Source: Prevotella sp. (GTDB lineage Bacteria; Bacteroidota; Bacteroidia; Bacteroidales; Bacteroidaceae). Taken from it: a stretch of DNA of 36,510 nucleotides. This document shows positions 1-7,564 of the stretch, piece by piece (positions within the stretch are counted from its first letter, which is position 1; the number at the start of each line of letters is the position of its first letter). A program made the translations under genes and the position numbers. The DNA lies in the NCBI GenBank assembly GCA_017965725.1, contig JAGCPK010000055.1, positions 1-36,510 of the forward strand, read 5' to 3'. The notes under the pieces are model-generated. The model worked only from the letters and a program-made list of their open reading frames with translations. It did no database searches and had not been told where the DNA came from.

Positions 1-498
1 CATATACCAAAACGCGGAGAAAAATATCAACTCATCTTGATTGAAGAAACTTGCATAGTACCTGACTCTCAGGGGCAACTACCAATATTCCTTGAACCTT
101 ACAGATCTGACCCAACGAAACCAACGAGAGCCAGTAGAACCCAAAGATCCGATCTTATCGTCTGGCTTCCTCGTGACGTACCAAGGCGTGGATTCATCTA
201 TCCAGGTCCGCAATACAACGAAAAACAATTGCTCGAAAAATATGGCATTGCTAAGGTGCAGGGCTACTACCCCAAACGCGAATTTTACCAACCCGACTCT
301 TTCGACCTTCGATCTTCTTTGCCCGATCCACGCAACCTTCTCCTGTGGCAACCCGAAGTTATCACCGACAACAACGGCATGGCAGAGATTCCCTTCGCCT
401 CATCTGATATCAACACCGAGTTCATAGGCATAGTAGAAGCCATTGACGGGAACGGATTAATGGGATGTCAGACGTTTAGTTTTAGGGTATTAAAATAA
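1..498 (+). CDS. C-terminal fragment of a large secreted/surface-type protein (5' truncated by window edge)
   Basis: The reading frame is open from base 1 (HIPKRGEKYQLILIEE...) to the TAA at 496-498, so the gene begins upstream of the window and the TTG at 37 is not a real start. About 165 residues are visible. The segment with YYPKREFYQPD, then DPRNLLLWQPEVITDNNG and IPFASSDINTEFIGIVEAIDGNG resembles the C-terminal end of large Bacteroidetes secreted proteins with carboxypeptidase-regulatory/MG2-like beta-sandwich repeats and a TonB-plug-like module. There the pattern DYRxTLYWNPxxxTDxxG followed by a strand ending in an extended F/YxTSD is common. This family link is from memory and only the last domain can be seen. 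It is followed by a hairpin terminator. No catalytic residue is recognisable. Confidence 0.6.
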   Translation, partial: HIPKRGEKYQLILIEETCIVPDSQGQLPIFLEPYRSDPTKPTRASRTQRSDLIVWLPRDVPRRGFIYPGPQYNEKQLLEKYGIAKVQGYYPKREFYQPDSFDLRSSLPDPRNLLLWQPEVITDNNGMAEIPFASSDINTEFIGIVEAIDGNGLMGCQTFSFRVLK

Positions 499-535
499 TA
501 AATGGGAATGATATACTTGTTGACACCAAACTATA

Positions 536-564
536 AAATGCAGCCTTTGTGGTTGCATTTTTTA
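536..564 (+). terminator. Intrinsic terminator after the truncated surface-protein gene
   Basis: Inverted arms AAATGCAGCC (536-545) and TGGTTGCATTT (550-560) with a TTTG loop are followed by a T-rich run. It sits about 40 nt after the stop codon of the partial gene and separates it from the small ORF at 603. Confidence 0.75.
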
Positions 565-602
565 TTTATTGTGATATTTATTAGAAAAAATAAGTATTGA
601 TT

Positions 603-767
603 ATGAATAAGAAACTTATAAGATTAACAGAATCAGACCTTCATAGAATTGTGAAAGAGTCTGTAAAGAAAATACTAAAAGAAAGCCGCCTCAAGTCCAA
701 CCTTAATCTCATTCCAAGTCTTAACAAGTCCTATGGACTTATCGAACATATGGGCGAATCTATCTGA
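603..767 (+). CDS. Small 54-residue protein with LTESDLHRIVKESVKKIL-type motif
   Basis: ATG at 603 opens a 54-codon frame ending TGA at 765-767. The N-terminus reads MNKKLIRLTESDLHRIVKES followed by VKKILKESRLKSN. It is a basic, amphipathic helix-rich peptide with no membrane segment. I recognise the motif (I/L)RLTESDLHRIVKESVxxIL as one that recurs in short Bacteroidetes proteins and at the ends of Bacteroidetes phage or mobile-element proteins; this is recollection, not a search. The ORF is AT-rich compared with its neighbours and is isolated between two terminators. The second terminator's hairpin encloses its own stop codon. No TAnnTTTG promoter was found just upstream. The function is unknown. 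It could be a decayed remnant of a longer protein, but the motif conservation argues for a real coding sequence. Confidence 0.6.
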   Translation: MNKKLIRLTESDLHRIVKESVKKILKESRLKSNLNLIPSLNKSYGLIEHMGESI

Positions 768-780
768 TTCGCTCATTTTT
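752..780 (+). terminator. Intrinsic terminator overlapping the small ORF stop codon
   Basis: Arms GGGCGAATC (752-760) and GATTCGCTC (766-774) pair over 9 bp with one G-U pair. The loop is TATCT and a T run follows. The last codons and stop of the 54-residue ORF lie in the hairpin, so a terminating ribosome would cover it. Confidence 0.75.
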
Positions 781-828
781 CATTTAGTGCCAACAGGTAT
801 ATAGTTCCCTAAAATTATTGGAACGAAC

Positions 829-858
829 ATAAAAGCCCTCGCCGATTGGCGAGGGCCT
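829..858 (-). terminator. Intrinsic terminator of rny
   Basis: Perfect 9-bp inverted repeat GCCCTCGCC (835-843) / GGCGAGGGC (848-856) with a 4-nt loop, followed on the minus strand by TTTT. It lies directly after the rny stop codon. Confidence 0.85.
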
Positions 859-864
859 TACTAT

Positions 865-2406
865 TTATTTCGCATAGGCGACGCTTCGGGTTTCTCGGAT
901 GACGGTGATCTTCACCTGACCCGGATACGTCATCTCATTCTGGATCTTCGTAGCAATCTCTCCGCTCAGGGCCTCAGTCTCAGCATCACTCATCTTGTCG
1001 GCACCGACGATGACACGCAATTCACGACCAGCCTGGATAGCGTAGGTCTTGGTAACACCAGGATAACTCATGGCAATGGCCTCAAGGTCGTTCAGACGCT
1101 TGATATAGGCCTCGACAATCTCACGACGGGCACCGGGACGGGCACCAGAGATAGCATCGCAGACCTGCACAATCGGAGCCAACAATGTCTGCATCTCCAT
1201 CTCGTCATGGTGGGCACCGATGGCATTACAGATATCAGGCTTCTCCTTATACTGTTCAGCAATCTTGGCACCATAGAGGGCGTGAGGCATCTCGCTCTCC
1301 TCGTCAGGCACCTTACCAATATCGTGGAGCAAGCCTGCACGCTTAGCCTTCTTCGGATTCAATCCGAGTTCTGATGCCATCACAGCACAGAGGTTGGCCG
1401 TCTCACGAGCATGCTGCAAGAGATTCTGACCATAACTGGAACGGTATTTCATCTTACCGATAATGCGAATCAGTTCAGGGTGCAGACCATGGATGCCGAG
1501 ATCGATAGCGGTACGCTTACCCGTCTCGATAATCTCATTGTCGAGTTGTTTCTTCACCTTGGCCACCACCTCTTCAATACGTGCAGGATGGATACGACCA
1601 TCGCTCACCAACTGATGCAGAGCCAGGCGGCAAGTCTCACGACGCACAGGATCGAAACCACTGATAACGATAGCCTCAGGCGTATCATCGACAACGATTT
1701 CAACACCAGCCGCAGCCTCAAGCGCACGGATATTACGGCCCTCACGACCAATGATACGTCCTTTCACCTCATCATTCTCGATATGGAACACACTGACCGA
1801 GTTCTCTACAGCCGTCTCAGTAGCCACACGCTGGATAGTCTGAATGACAATCTTCTTGGCCTGCGCATCGGCATTGAGTTTGGCCTCGTCCATAATCTCG
1901 TTGATATAACTGGCAGCCGCCGTCTTGGCCTCGTCTTTCATCGACTCCACCAAACGGTTCTTAGCCTCCTCAGCACTCAGACCAGAGACTTCCTCCAGTT
2001 TCTCACGCTCTTTCAACTGCATCTTCTCCAGTTCCTCTGCCTTCACGCTCAGTAACTTCTTCTCGTTATCGATGCGTTGCTGCATGTTGTCGAGTTCATT
2101 CTTGCGACGCCCCAGTTCCTCTTGACGCTGGTTCAGGGAAATCTCACGCTGTTTCAGTTTGTTTTCACTCTGCTGGATGTGCTGGTTGCGCTGCTGCACT
2201 TCCTTCTCCAGTTCGCTCTTCTTGTTCAGGAACTTCTCCTTCACCTCCAGCAGTTTCTTCTCCTTGATGACTTCAGCCTCCTTAGTGGCTGTTTCGATCA
2301 TCTCCTTGTATTTTCCCTTGATGACATAACGGAAAATCAGATATCCGCCGACACCACCCAATGCGAGTGCGCCTGCGGCAATCAATAGTACAAAAATTAA
2401 ATCCAT
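865..2406 (-). CDS. rny: Ribonuclease Y
   Basis: This 513-residue protein has the full RNase Y architecture, a membrane-anchored endoribonuclease that starts mRNA decay. Residues about 1-26 form an N-terminal transmembrane helix ([17 protein letters not shown]). Residues 30-190 are a long charged coiled coil. A KH RNA-binding domain follows at about 200-265 with the GxxG signature [10 protein letters not shown] at 216-225. An HD phosphohydrolase domain spans about 325-430, with H332 in QHARE, the metal-binding H361-D362 of LLHDIGK and AHHDE at 398-402. The length matches the family (about 510-520). It lies 48 nt downstream of zapA on the same strand, a gene order I recognise from Bacteroidales. 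All key residues are present. Confidence 0.97.
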   Translation of the reverse strand: MDLIFVLLIAAGALALGGVGGYLIFRYVIKGKYKEMIETATKEAEVIKEKKLLEVKEKFLNKKSELEKEVQQRNQHIQQSENKLKQREISLNQRQEELGRRKNELDNMQQRIDNEKKLLSVKAEELEKMQLKEREKLEEVSGLSAEEAKNRLVESMKDEAKTAAASYINEIMDEAKLNADAQAKKIVIQTIQRVATETAVENSVSVFHIENDEVKGRIIGREGRNIRALEAAAGVEIVVDDTPEAIVISGFDPVRRETCRLALHQLVSDGRIHPARIEEVVAKVKKQLDNEIIETGKRTAIDLGIHGLHPELIRIIGKMKYRSSYGQNLLQHARETANLCAVMASELGLNPKKAKRAGLLHDIGKVPDEESEMPHALYGAKIAEQYKEKPDICNAIGAHHDEMEMQTLLAPIVQVCDAISGARPGARREIVEAYIKRLNDLEAIAMSYPGVTKTYAIQAGRELRVIVGADKMSDAETEALSGEIATKIQNEMTYPGQVKITVIRETRSVAYAK

Positions 2407-2454
2407 AAAAAATCTATGTTGTTAAAAATAATCTCCCACTCTGCCATCTGCGGT

Positions 2455-2754
2455 TTATTTCAAAGCCTCTTCGATGTCAGCAGTCAACTTCTGGAGAATA
2501 TCTTTATAGGGGACTGTATCGTTCTTCCGATGTTCCCGCTCATACAGCAGCGCAATGTCTATCAGGGTCATCAGCGAGATGGTATGTTCTCCCTTTTTTC
2601 CCTTATAGGCTTGCGCATATGCGTTGTAGCGGTCAGTAATGAGTTTGGCGGCGACCCGATAGAACTCTTCGTCCTCTCGGTTTATCGTCACCGCAATCTC
2701 CTCATCATAGACGTGCAGTCGGATATGTAGTTTCTCTTTGTTCACTTCTGCCAT
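2455..2754 (-). CDS. zapA: Cell division protein ZapA family
   Basis: A 99-residue protein with the ZapA pattern. A short N-terminal beta segment (KLHIRLHVYDEEIAVTINRED) precedes a stretch EEFYRVAAKLITDRYNAYAQ and a C-terminal helix that would form the tetrameric coiled coil. ZapA binds FtsZ at the division septum and promotes bundling of filaments. Family members in Bacteroidetes are about 95-100 residues, as here. It is 12 nt downstream of a small coiled-coil gene and 48 nt upstream of rny, so the three are probably cotranscribed from the promoter at 3083-3090. Confidence 0.88.
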   Translation of the reverse strand: MAEVNKEKLHIRLHVYDEEIAVTINREDEEFYRVAAKLITDRYNAYAQAYKGKKGEHTISLMTLIDIALLYEREHRKNDTVPYKDILQKLTADIEEALK

Positions 2755-2766
2755 CGCTTCTTCTCT

Positions 2767-3063
2767 TTACTGTTCGTCACTTAAGATAGCAATGCACTTA
2801 TTCACTTCCCTGATGAGTTTGGCCACACGCGCCTTAGCACTTTCAAGGTCGCCATCGGTGATTTCCATCATCTTAGCCATCTTCAGGGTGTTATAGTCAT
2901 TATCCGCCTGAGCCAATTTTGCCTGCAGTTGTTTGATGTCCTGCTCATTCTTTTCCACCATTTCATACAGACCCGCATTCTCCTTCTTCAGTTCCTGAAA
3001 CCGAAGGAGCAGATCCTGTACTCGAGTTTGGAATGTGGCTATCATTTGCTCGTTCGAACTCAT
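2767..3063 (-). CDS. Small coiled-coil protein upstream of zapA
   Basis: A 98-residue acidic/basic mixed protein predicted to be almost entirely helical. Heptad-like spacing of L/I/V is visible in about residues 10-55 (TRVQDLLLRFQELKKENAG, then MVEKNEQDIKQLQAKLAQAD). The C-terminal part, about 65-98, is a second amphipathic helix. I do not know a named family for it. A small coiled-coil gene in front of zapA is usual in Bacteroidales, and by position it could be a partner of ZapA, functionally similar to ZapB, but that is inference. The start at 3063 is about 20 nt downstream of the promoter -7 box, which supports this ATG. Confidence 0.85.
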   Translation of the reverse strand: MSSNEQMIATFQTRVQDLLLRFQELKKENAGLYEMVEKNEQDIKQLQAKLAQADNDYNTLKMAKMMEITDGDLESAKARVAKLIREVNKCIAILSDEQ

Positions 3064-3082
3064 AACGTAACGTTTTGTTCTA

Positions 3083-3090
3083 CAAAAGTA
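3083..3090 (-). promoter_or_regulatory. Bacteroidetes-type -7 box for the coiled-coil/zapA/rny operon
   Basis: On the minus strand this reads TACTTTTG, an exact match to TAnnTTTG. It leaves a leader of roughly 15 nt before the ATG at 3063. No good TTG is found at -33, so only the -7 element is clear. Confidence 0.6.
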
Positions 3091-3144
3091 TATAAAATAG
3101 TTCTTAAAGATTTGCCATAGGCTTATCTTTTAAGATTTTTTATA

Positions 3145-3768
3145 CTATTTCTCGTCATTTGCGGGCCGTGGCTCCTTTTTCGCCAGCATTACCACCTTAT
3201 AGACGAAGTTGGTTATCCACTGCTGGGAGAAGCCCAGACGCTGACTGTACTGACGCACAGCCACCACCGACTTCATTACAGCAGCATCGGTATAATCGTT
3301 CTTGTTGAAAATATCATTCACGGTTTTCTCCGTCATCGTGTAAAGCATCTTTTTCAGGAATCCCGGCAGACGGAGTTTGAACTTCATCAGGTTACCCGTC
3401 AACATCATCAGTTCCTGCGTGAAGCCTTGGAACTGTACCAGATATGTCTGTGCATCCTGAACCTTCTTACAACGTTTGCGCAGGCTGGAGTCAATTTCCT
3501 TGAAAAAGTCATCATCCATTTTATACATGCTCTTCAGCATATTCTTGCATCGGCTCCGCTCTCCAACACCCAGTTTATTATTTACCGTCGGAACCTTCAA
3601 CGTAGCCTTAAACACCCGCAAGTCAGGAAGAGCAGCCAGATTAGTGATACCGAGATCGGCAGCCATCGCTGCCTGAAAATATACTCGAATCAGTGTCATG
3701 AAATCCTCCATGCCACCCACCTTGTACTCTCCTTCTTTCTTTCCAAATAATTTATTCCAAAAGCCCAT
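3145..3768 (-). CDS. Conserved-looking hypothetical protein, 207 residues
   Basis: I do not recognise this family. The protein starts [16 protein letters not shown], a short amphipathic basic N-terminus of the kind seen in peripheral membrane proteins, and has no signal peptide or clear transmembrane helix. It is helix-rich and strongly basic, with clusters such as [11 protein letters not shown] and [12 protein letters not shown], and about ten Met in the second half. It has its own strong promoter (3798-3827), diverges from rfbA and lies upstream of the coiled-coil/zapA/rny operon in the same direction, though the 80-nt gap holds a separate promoter. Codon use looks like that of its neighbours, so it is likely a genuine chromosomal gene. 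No function is assigned. Confidence 0.85.
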   Translation of the reverse strand: MGFWNKLFGKKEGEYKVGGMEDFMTLIRVYFQAAMAADLGITNLAALPDLRVFKATLKVPTVNNKLGVGERSRCKNMLKSMYKMDDDFFKEIDSSLRKRCKKVQDAQTYLVQFQGFTQELMMLTGNLMKFKLRLPGFLKKMLYTMTEKTVNDIFNKNDYTDAAVMKSVVAVRQYSQRLGFSQQWITNFVYKVVMLAKKEPRPANDEK

Positions 3769-3797
3769 GTTTTATACTTTTTATACAATTTTGGCTG

Positions 3798-3827
3798 CAA
3801 AGTTACATAAAAATTTTCATATATCAA
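3798..3827 (-). promoter_or_regulatory. Strong Bacteroidetes-type promoter for the 207-residue gene
   Basis: The minus strand has TTG (3825-3827), a 19-nt spacer, then TAACTTTG (3798-3805), an essentially ideal match to the -33/-7 consensus. The predicted leader is about 25 nt. It is back to back with the rfbA promoter and their spacer regions overlap. Confidence 0.8.
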
Positions 3828-3837
3828 CTATTTTTCT

Positions 3838-3845
3838 TATCTTTG
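3838..3845 (+). promoter_or_regulatory. Bacteroidetes-type -7 box for rfbA
   Basis: TATCTTTG matches TAnnTTTG. The element around -33 is poor (TTTTC). It predicts a leader of about 90 nt before the rfbA start at 3942, and it overlaps the apparent upstream extension of the rfbA reading frame, which is one reason to reject that extension. Confidence 0.65.
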
Positions 3846-3941
3846 CACAAAAATAATGAATTATCGTGCAAACCGAATGCAATCATACGAATGTTGAATT
3901 CTGAGGTGCAGCCGATGATGCATAACAAACAAAGTGAAGTT

Positions 3942-4814
3942 ATGAAAGGAATAGTACTTGCTGGCGGTTCAGGAACCCGCCTCTACCCTATCACCAAGGG
4001 TATCAGTAAACAATTGATTCCGATCTTCGACAAACCGATGATCTATTATCCTATCTCTGCCCTGATGTTAGCAGGCATCCGTGAGATCCTGATTATCTCA
4101 ACTCCCTACGACCTGCCAGGATTCAAGCGTCTGTTAGGCGATGGCTCAGAACTGGGCGTTCATTTCGAATATGCCGAGCAACCGTCACCTGACGGGTTGG
4201 CACAAGCCTTCATCATCGGTGAGAAGTTTATCGGTGATGATTGCGCCTGCCTCGTCTTAGGCGACAACATCTTCTATGGCTCAGGCTTCTCGGGTCTGTT
4301 GCGCCAGAGTGTAGAGAATGCCGAGCGCGACGGACTGGCAACAGTCTTTGGCTACTATGTGAACGACCCCGAACGCTATGGTGTGGCCGAGTTCGACAAG
4401 GACGGCAACTGCCTCAGCATCGAGGAGAAGCCTGAACATCCGAAGTCCAATTATGCCGTCGTGGGTCTTTACTTCTACCCTAATAGCGTGGTGAAGATTG
4501 CCAAGAACATCAAGCCCTCTGCCCGTGGAGAATTAGAGATCACCACCGTCAATCAGGAATATCTCGCTCAGCACAAACTGAAGGTGCAGACATTACAACG
4601 CGGTTTTGCCTGGCTCGACACTGGTACCCACGACTCGCTCTCCGAAGCCTCAACATTTATCGAGGTCATTGAAAAGCGTCAGGGTCTGAAGGTGGCCTGT
4701 CTGGAAGAGATTGCCTTCAAACGCGGTTGGATTAGCAAGGAGAAACTCATCGAAGTCGCCAAACCCATGGCCAAAAACGACTACGGGAAATATCTCCTCA
4801 GTATCGCCAAATAG
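3942..4814 (+). CDS. rfbA: Glucose-1-phosphate thymidylyltransferase
   Basis: RfbA condenses dTTP and glucose-1-phosphate to dTDP-glucose, the first step of dTDP-L-rhamnose synthesis, in the cytoplasm. The protein starts [20 protein letters not shown], the nucleotide-binding signature, followed by [20 protein letters not shown]. It later has VLGDNIFYG with the metal-binding Asp and [14 protein letters not shown]. At 290 residues it matches the usual RfbA length. The frame is open back to 3843, but the ATG at 3942 gives the canonical N-terminus and the upstream part overlaps the promoter. rfbD of the same pathway is about 9 kb away on the other strand; rfbB and rfbC are not in the window. A bidirectional terminator follows. 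Confidence 0.96.
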   Translation: MKGIVLAGGSGTRLYPITKGISKQLIPIFDKPMIYYPISALMLAGIREILIISTPYDLPGFKRLLGDGSELGVHFEYAEQPSPDGLAQAFIIGEKFIGDDCACLVLGDNIFYGSGFSGLLRQSVENAERDGLATVFGYYVNDPERYGVAEFDKDGNCLSIEEKPEHPKSNYAVVGLYFYPNSVVKIAKNIKPSARGELEITTVNQEYLAQHKLKVQTLQRGFAWLDTGTHDSLSEASTFIEVIEKRQGLKVACLEEIAFKRGWISKEKLIEVAKPMAKNDYGKYLLSIAK

Positions 4815-4820
4815 TACAAT

Positions 4821-4846
4821 AAATGCTCGCCAGATGGCGAGCATTT
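4821..4846. terminator. Bidirectional intrinsic terminator between rfbA and the kinase fusion gene
   Basis: Perfect 11-bp arms AAATGCTCGCC (4821-4831) and GGCGAGCATTT (4836-4846) with loop AGAT. There are T-rich tracts on the plus side and A-rich sequence on the other, so it can serve both convergent genes. Confidence 0.85.
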
Positions 4847-4848
4847 AT

Positions 4849-6783
4849 TTATTCTGAAAACTCTTTGACTGCAGTAACAAGGGCTGTAGGATTACCCATG
4901 TCGTACATCCGACCTTGCAGGCGGATACCTACCATGCCACTCCGTTTACGTACAGCCTCCAAGGCAGAGGTAAGTTCAATCTCCATCACATGGTCGCCAT
5001 CGATTTCCTTCTGCATGATATCCTCATGCAACTGGGCAAATACCTCCGGTGTGAGGATATACTGACCAAAGACGCTATAATACTCCTTCTCACCATCCAC
5101 ATTGCGCACACCTAGGAATTCTTCAGCATAACTGGCCTTGGGTTTCTCCTGCATCACAGATACATTGAGGAGGGTATGAGCCTTGTCTTCCCAGACACCA
5201 TGCAGGATACCATAACGGCTCACTTCTGCTAAAGGTATCGGATGGATACTGACCATCAGGGAGTTACAACGCTCATATGCCTCAACCATCTGAAGGGCAC
5301 AAGGTTTGTTGGAATCACTACGGTAAAGGGTGTCGCCTAAGAGTAGCATCACAGGCTCATTGCCCGCAAACTGCGCTGCCTGATAGACCGCGTGACCGAA
5401 ACCACGTTTCTCACGCTGATAGACATAACGCAAGCGTTTACCGATGTCAAGGATATGATTCTCATATTCCTGTGCTTCAGTATTCAACTTACGCAGATGT
5501 TCTTCGGAAAGTGGACGTTCGAAATAATCAGCATATTGCTGACGCTCTTCCTCAGAGCCAAGTACAAGACAGATTTCCTCTATACCACTCTGGACAAGTT
5601 CTTCAAGGAGGATAAGTATGACTGGCCGCACCATCCCATCAGGACAAGGAATCGGGAAGAAGTCTTTCTTCAAGGCGCGGGTAGCCGGATAGAGACGGGT
5701 ACCAAAGCCTGCCACAGGAATAATGGCCTTACGCACGGTATGAACAGGTTTCAGAGTTAAGCTATAGGCTTTCATGCCGTGCTCATTCAGATAATTTGTC
5801 AACTCCTGTTGGGCTTCCTCACTACGGGCCAAGAACTGCACAGACCCATCACCATGAGAACCGACACCCTTGCCACCCCATACCAATGGCAGGATATTAG
5901 GATCTTTCAGTACACTATGGAGTTTGGGCGACCAGAGGGCCGGTGACATCGGAGCCACCTTCTCATCAAACAATTCCTCGGCCTCAGTCATCAGTTTGCC
6001 CAGAGCCTCTGCATTGCCTTCAGCCATGTATTTGATAGCCTTCTCGACAATCTCGATATTCAACCTTCCCAGAGCCTCATGTTCAGCCCGTTCCGCATCG
6101 GTATTAGGAAATGGATAGGCTTTGTTCAGGTCAGAAAGAATACGGATGGTGTCCTTCTCTGCGCAGAGGTCGGCAAAGACCCAATAGAGATGTTTCTTCA
6201 CATTGAGGGAGCGCACCTCGATTTCATCACCATCGAAGGTCATCAGATTAGGCTTCACGCCAAAGGCACAGGCCTGGTCGAGACGACCACAACGACTACT
6301 GGTGCGCAGTTCACCAACATAGGCGATGTTCATCTCACCCAATGTGTTGAGGTTCAGATTATATAATAAATTGAACGCGCGCGCAACAAGGACGCAGATG
6401 GCTGCACTACTGGAGAGACCGCTCTTCATGGGGAGTGTCATACCTGTGATCTTGATACGCACACCACCCACCTTGTACCACTCAAGCATATAGGAGGCAA
6501 CACCTGCACAATAGCAGAAGAAAGAACCGCTCTTGGCGATACGTTTCAGTTCCATCTCATCCATCCTACAGGAGAAGTCCTGCCAAAGATCCTTAATCTC
6601 TGGTGCTTTACTATTCAACTCAAAGATGCTGGATTTCTCAACCTCGGCATAGATACCCTGTTCAATACCCGTCACAATTGCCGCACCTGGAGCGATGTCG
6701 GCATTCATCGTACGGTAGTGTCCAGCCCAGTCAGTATGTTCTCCAAATAGGCAAAGTCGTCCTGGAACAAATAATTTTATCAT
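4849..6783 (-). CDS. Fused GHMP sugar kinase / UTP-sugar-1-phosphate uridylyltransferase-like protein
   Basis: A 644-residue two-domain protein. Residues 1-345 are a galactokinase-like GHMP kinase: GRLCLFGEHTDW (8-19), the phosphate-binding LPMKSGLSSSAA (117-128), a catalytic-type Asp in RCGRLDQACAFG (D169) and the third GHMP motif GGKGVGSHGDGS (303-314). Residues 350-644 are a GalU-like nucleotidyltransferase: RKAIIPVAGFGTRLYPATRA (351-370), FFPI, and LLLGDT (480-485) with the metal-binding Asp. Together they could take a free sugar to sugar-1-phosphate and then to an NDP-sugar in one polypeptide. The sugar is not evident: galactose, glucuronate or arabinose are possible. The domain order is opposite to that of the Bacteroides fucokinase/GDP-fucose pyrophosphorylase Fkp. 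It has its own promoter and is monocistronic. Both active sites look intact. Confidence 0.88.
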   Translation of the reverse strand: MIKLFVPGRLCLFGEHTDWAGHYRTMNADIAPGAAIVTGIEQGIYAEVEKSSIFELNSKAPEIKDLWQDFSCRMDEMELKRIAKSGSFFCYCAGVASYMLEWYKVGGVRIKITGMTLPMKSGLSSSAAICVLVARAFNLLYNLNLNTLGEMNIAYVGELRTSSRCGRLDQACAFGVKPNLMTFDGDEIEVRSLNVKKHLYWVFADLCAEKDTIRILSDLNKAYPFPNTDAERAEHEALGRLNIEIVEKAIKYMAEGNAEALGKLMTEAEELFDEKVAPMSPALWSPKLHSVLKDPNILPLVWGGKGVGSHGDGSVQFLARSEEAQQELTNYLNEHGMKAYSLTLKPVHTVRKAIIPVAGFGTRLYPATRALKKDFFPIPCPDGMVRPVILILLEELVQSGIEEICLVLGSEEERQQYADYFERPLSEEHLRKLNTEAQEYENHILDIGKRLRYVYQREKRGFGHAVYQAAQFAGNEPVMLLLGDTLYRSDSNKPCALQMVEAYERCNSLMVSIHPIPLAEVSRYGILHGVWEDKAHTLLNVSVMQEKPKASYAEEFLGVRNVDGEKEYYSVFGQYILTPEVFAQLHEDIMQKEIDGDHVMEIELTSALEAVRKRSGMVGIRLQGRMYDMGNPTALVTAVKEFSE

Positions 6784-6804
6784 AATAACCCTGTTTTAGT
6801 GATG

Positions 6805-6812
6805 CAAAGATA
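6805..6812 (-). promoter_or_regulatory. Bacteroidetes-type -7 box for the kinase fusion gene
   Basis: TATCTTTG on the minus strand, about 22 nt before the ATG at 6783. The -33 position is a weak ATT/TTC. It faces away from the sigma-factor promoter. Confidence 0.6.
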
Positions 6813-6862
6813 ATAAAAAAACAGCAGTTTGAATAGTTTTTGAACATTTTTTGCGTTTTTAT

Positions 6863-6893
6863 TTGGTAGTTTCAACAAAAATGCCTACTTTTG
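6863..6893 (+). promoter_or_regulatory. Bacteroidetes-type promoter for the sigma factor gene
   Basis: TTG (6863-6865), a 20-nt spacer and TACTTTTG (6886-6893). The predicted transcript start is near 6900, giving a leader of about 65 nt. Confidence 0.7.
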
Positions 6894-6967
6894 TCCCCGA
6901 ATTATTAACAAAACAAAAAATTATTGCCTATCGAAACAGACTTTACTCAATACAAAATGAATAAAGT

Positions 6968-7564
6968 ATGAGTACATTCAAAGAAATGACCGACGAACAG
7001 TTGGCATTGCTTTACATCGATGGTAATAACAAAGCATTCGACGAATTGCTTTCTCGTGTCCAAGACAAAGTATTCACCTATATCATGTATTTGGTGAAGG
7101 ATGCAGACGTGGCTAATGACCTATTTCAAGAGACCTTTATCAAGGCCATCACGAAACTGCAAAACGGACTTTATACAGATTCCGGTAAGTTTCTGTTCTG
7201 GATCAACCGCATTGCCCACAACGTCATCATCGACCATTTCCGCGCCATCAAGGGGGAACATATCATTGAACCTACGAAGGACAACGACCTGCAGAACCTG
7301 AAGGGTGTATCTGTGATGGACACCTATCGTGAGAGTGAGATGGTGAATGAACAGGTGAAGAAAGATGTAAAACGACTGATGAATGCCCTGCCTGAGTCAC
7401 AGCGTGAGGTGGTCTATATGCGATTCTTCCAGCAGATGTCGTTCAAGGAGATTGCCGAGGAGACAGGCGTCAGCATCAACACATCGCTGGGTCGTATGCG
7501 CTATGCACTCATCAATCTGCGAAAGATGACGAGACAGCATCAGGTGAATCTGAATCTAGAGTGA
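6968..7564 (+). CDS. RNA polymerase sigma-70 factor, ECF-type
   Basis: A 198-residue sigma factor with region 2 (about 25-95; AFDELLSRVQDKVFTYIMYL, then DLFQETFIKAI, FLFWINRIAHNVIIDHFR) and region 4 (about 135-190; LPESQREVVYMRFFQQMSFK, then EIAEETGVSINTSLGRMRYA, the helix-turn-helix that reads the -35 region). Regions 1 and 3 are absent, as in ECF factors. There is no anti-sigma or SusCD-type gene next to it, unlike many Bacteroidetes ECF factors, so regulation by an adjacent membrane anti-sigma is unlikely. The region 4 tail is short. The last 9 bases overlap convergently with the 3' end of rpe, with no terminator visible between them. Confidence 0.93.
   Translation: MSTFKEMTDEQLALLYIDGNNKAFDELLSRVQDKVFTYIMYLVKDADVANDLFQETFIKAITKLQNGLYTDSGKFLFWINRIAHNVIIDHFRAIKGEHIIEPTKDNDLQNLKGVSVMDTYRESEMVNEQVKKDVKRLMNALPESQREVVYMRFFQQMSFKEIAEETGVSINTSLGRMRYALINLRKMTRQHQVNLNLE

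Noticed and set aside
3843-3941. Upstream extension of rfbA (33 extra residues)
   Set aside because: It overlaps the promoter -7 box and is unlike any RfbA N-terminus; the ATG at 3942 gives the canonical MKGIVLAGG.
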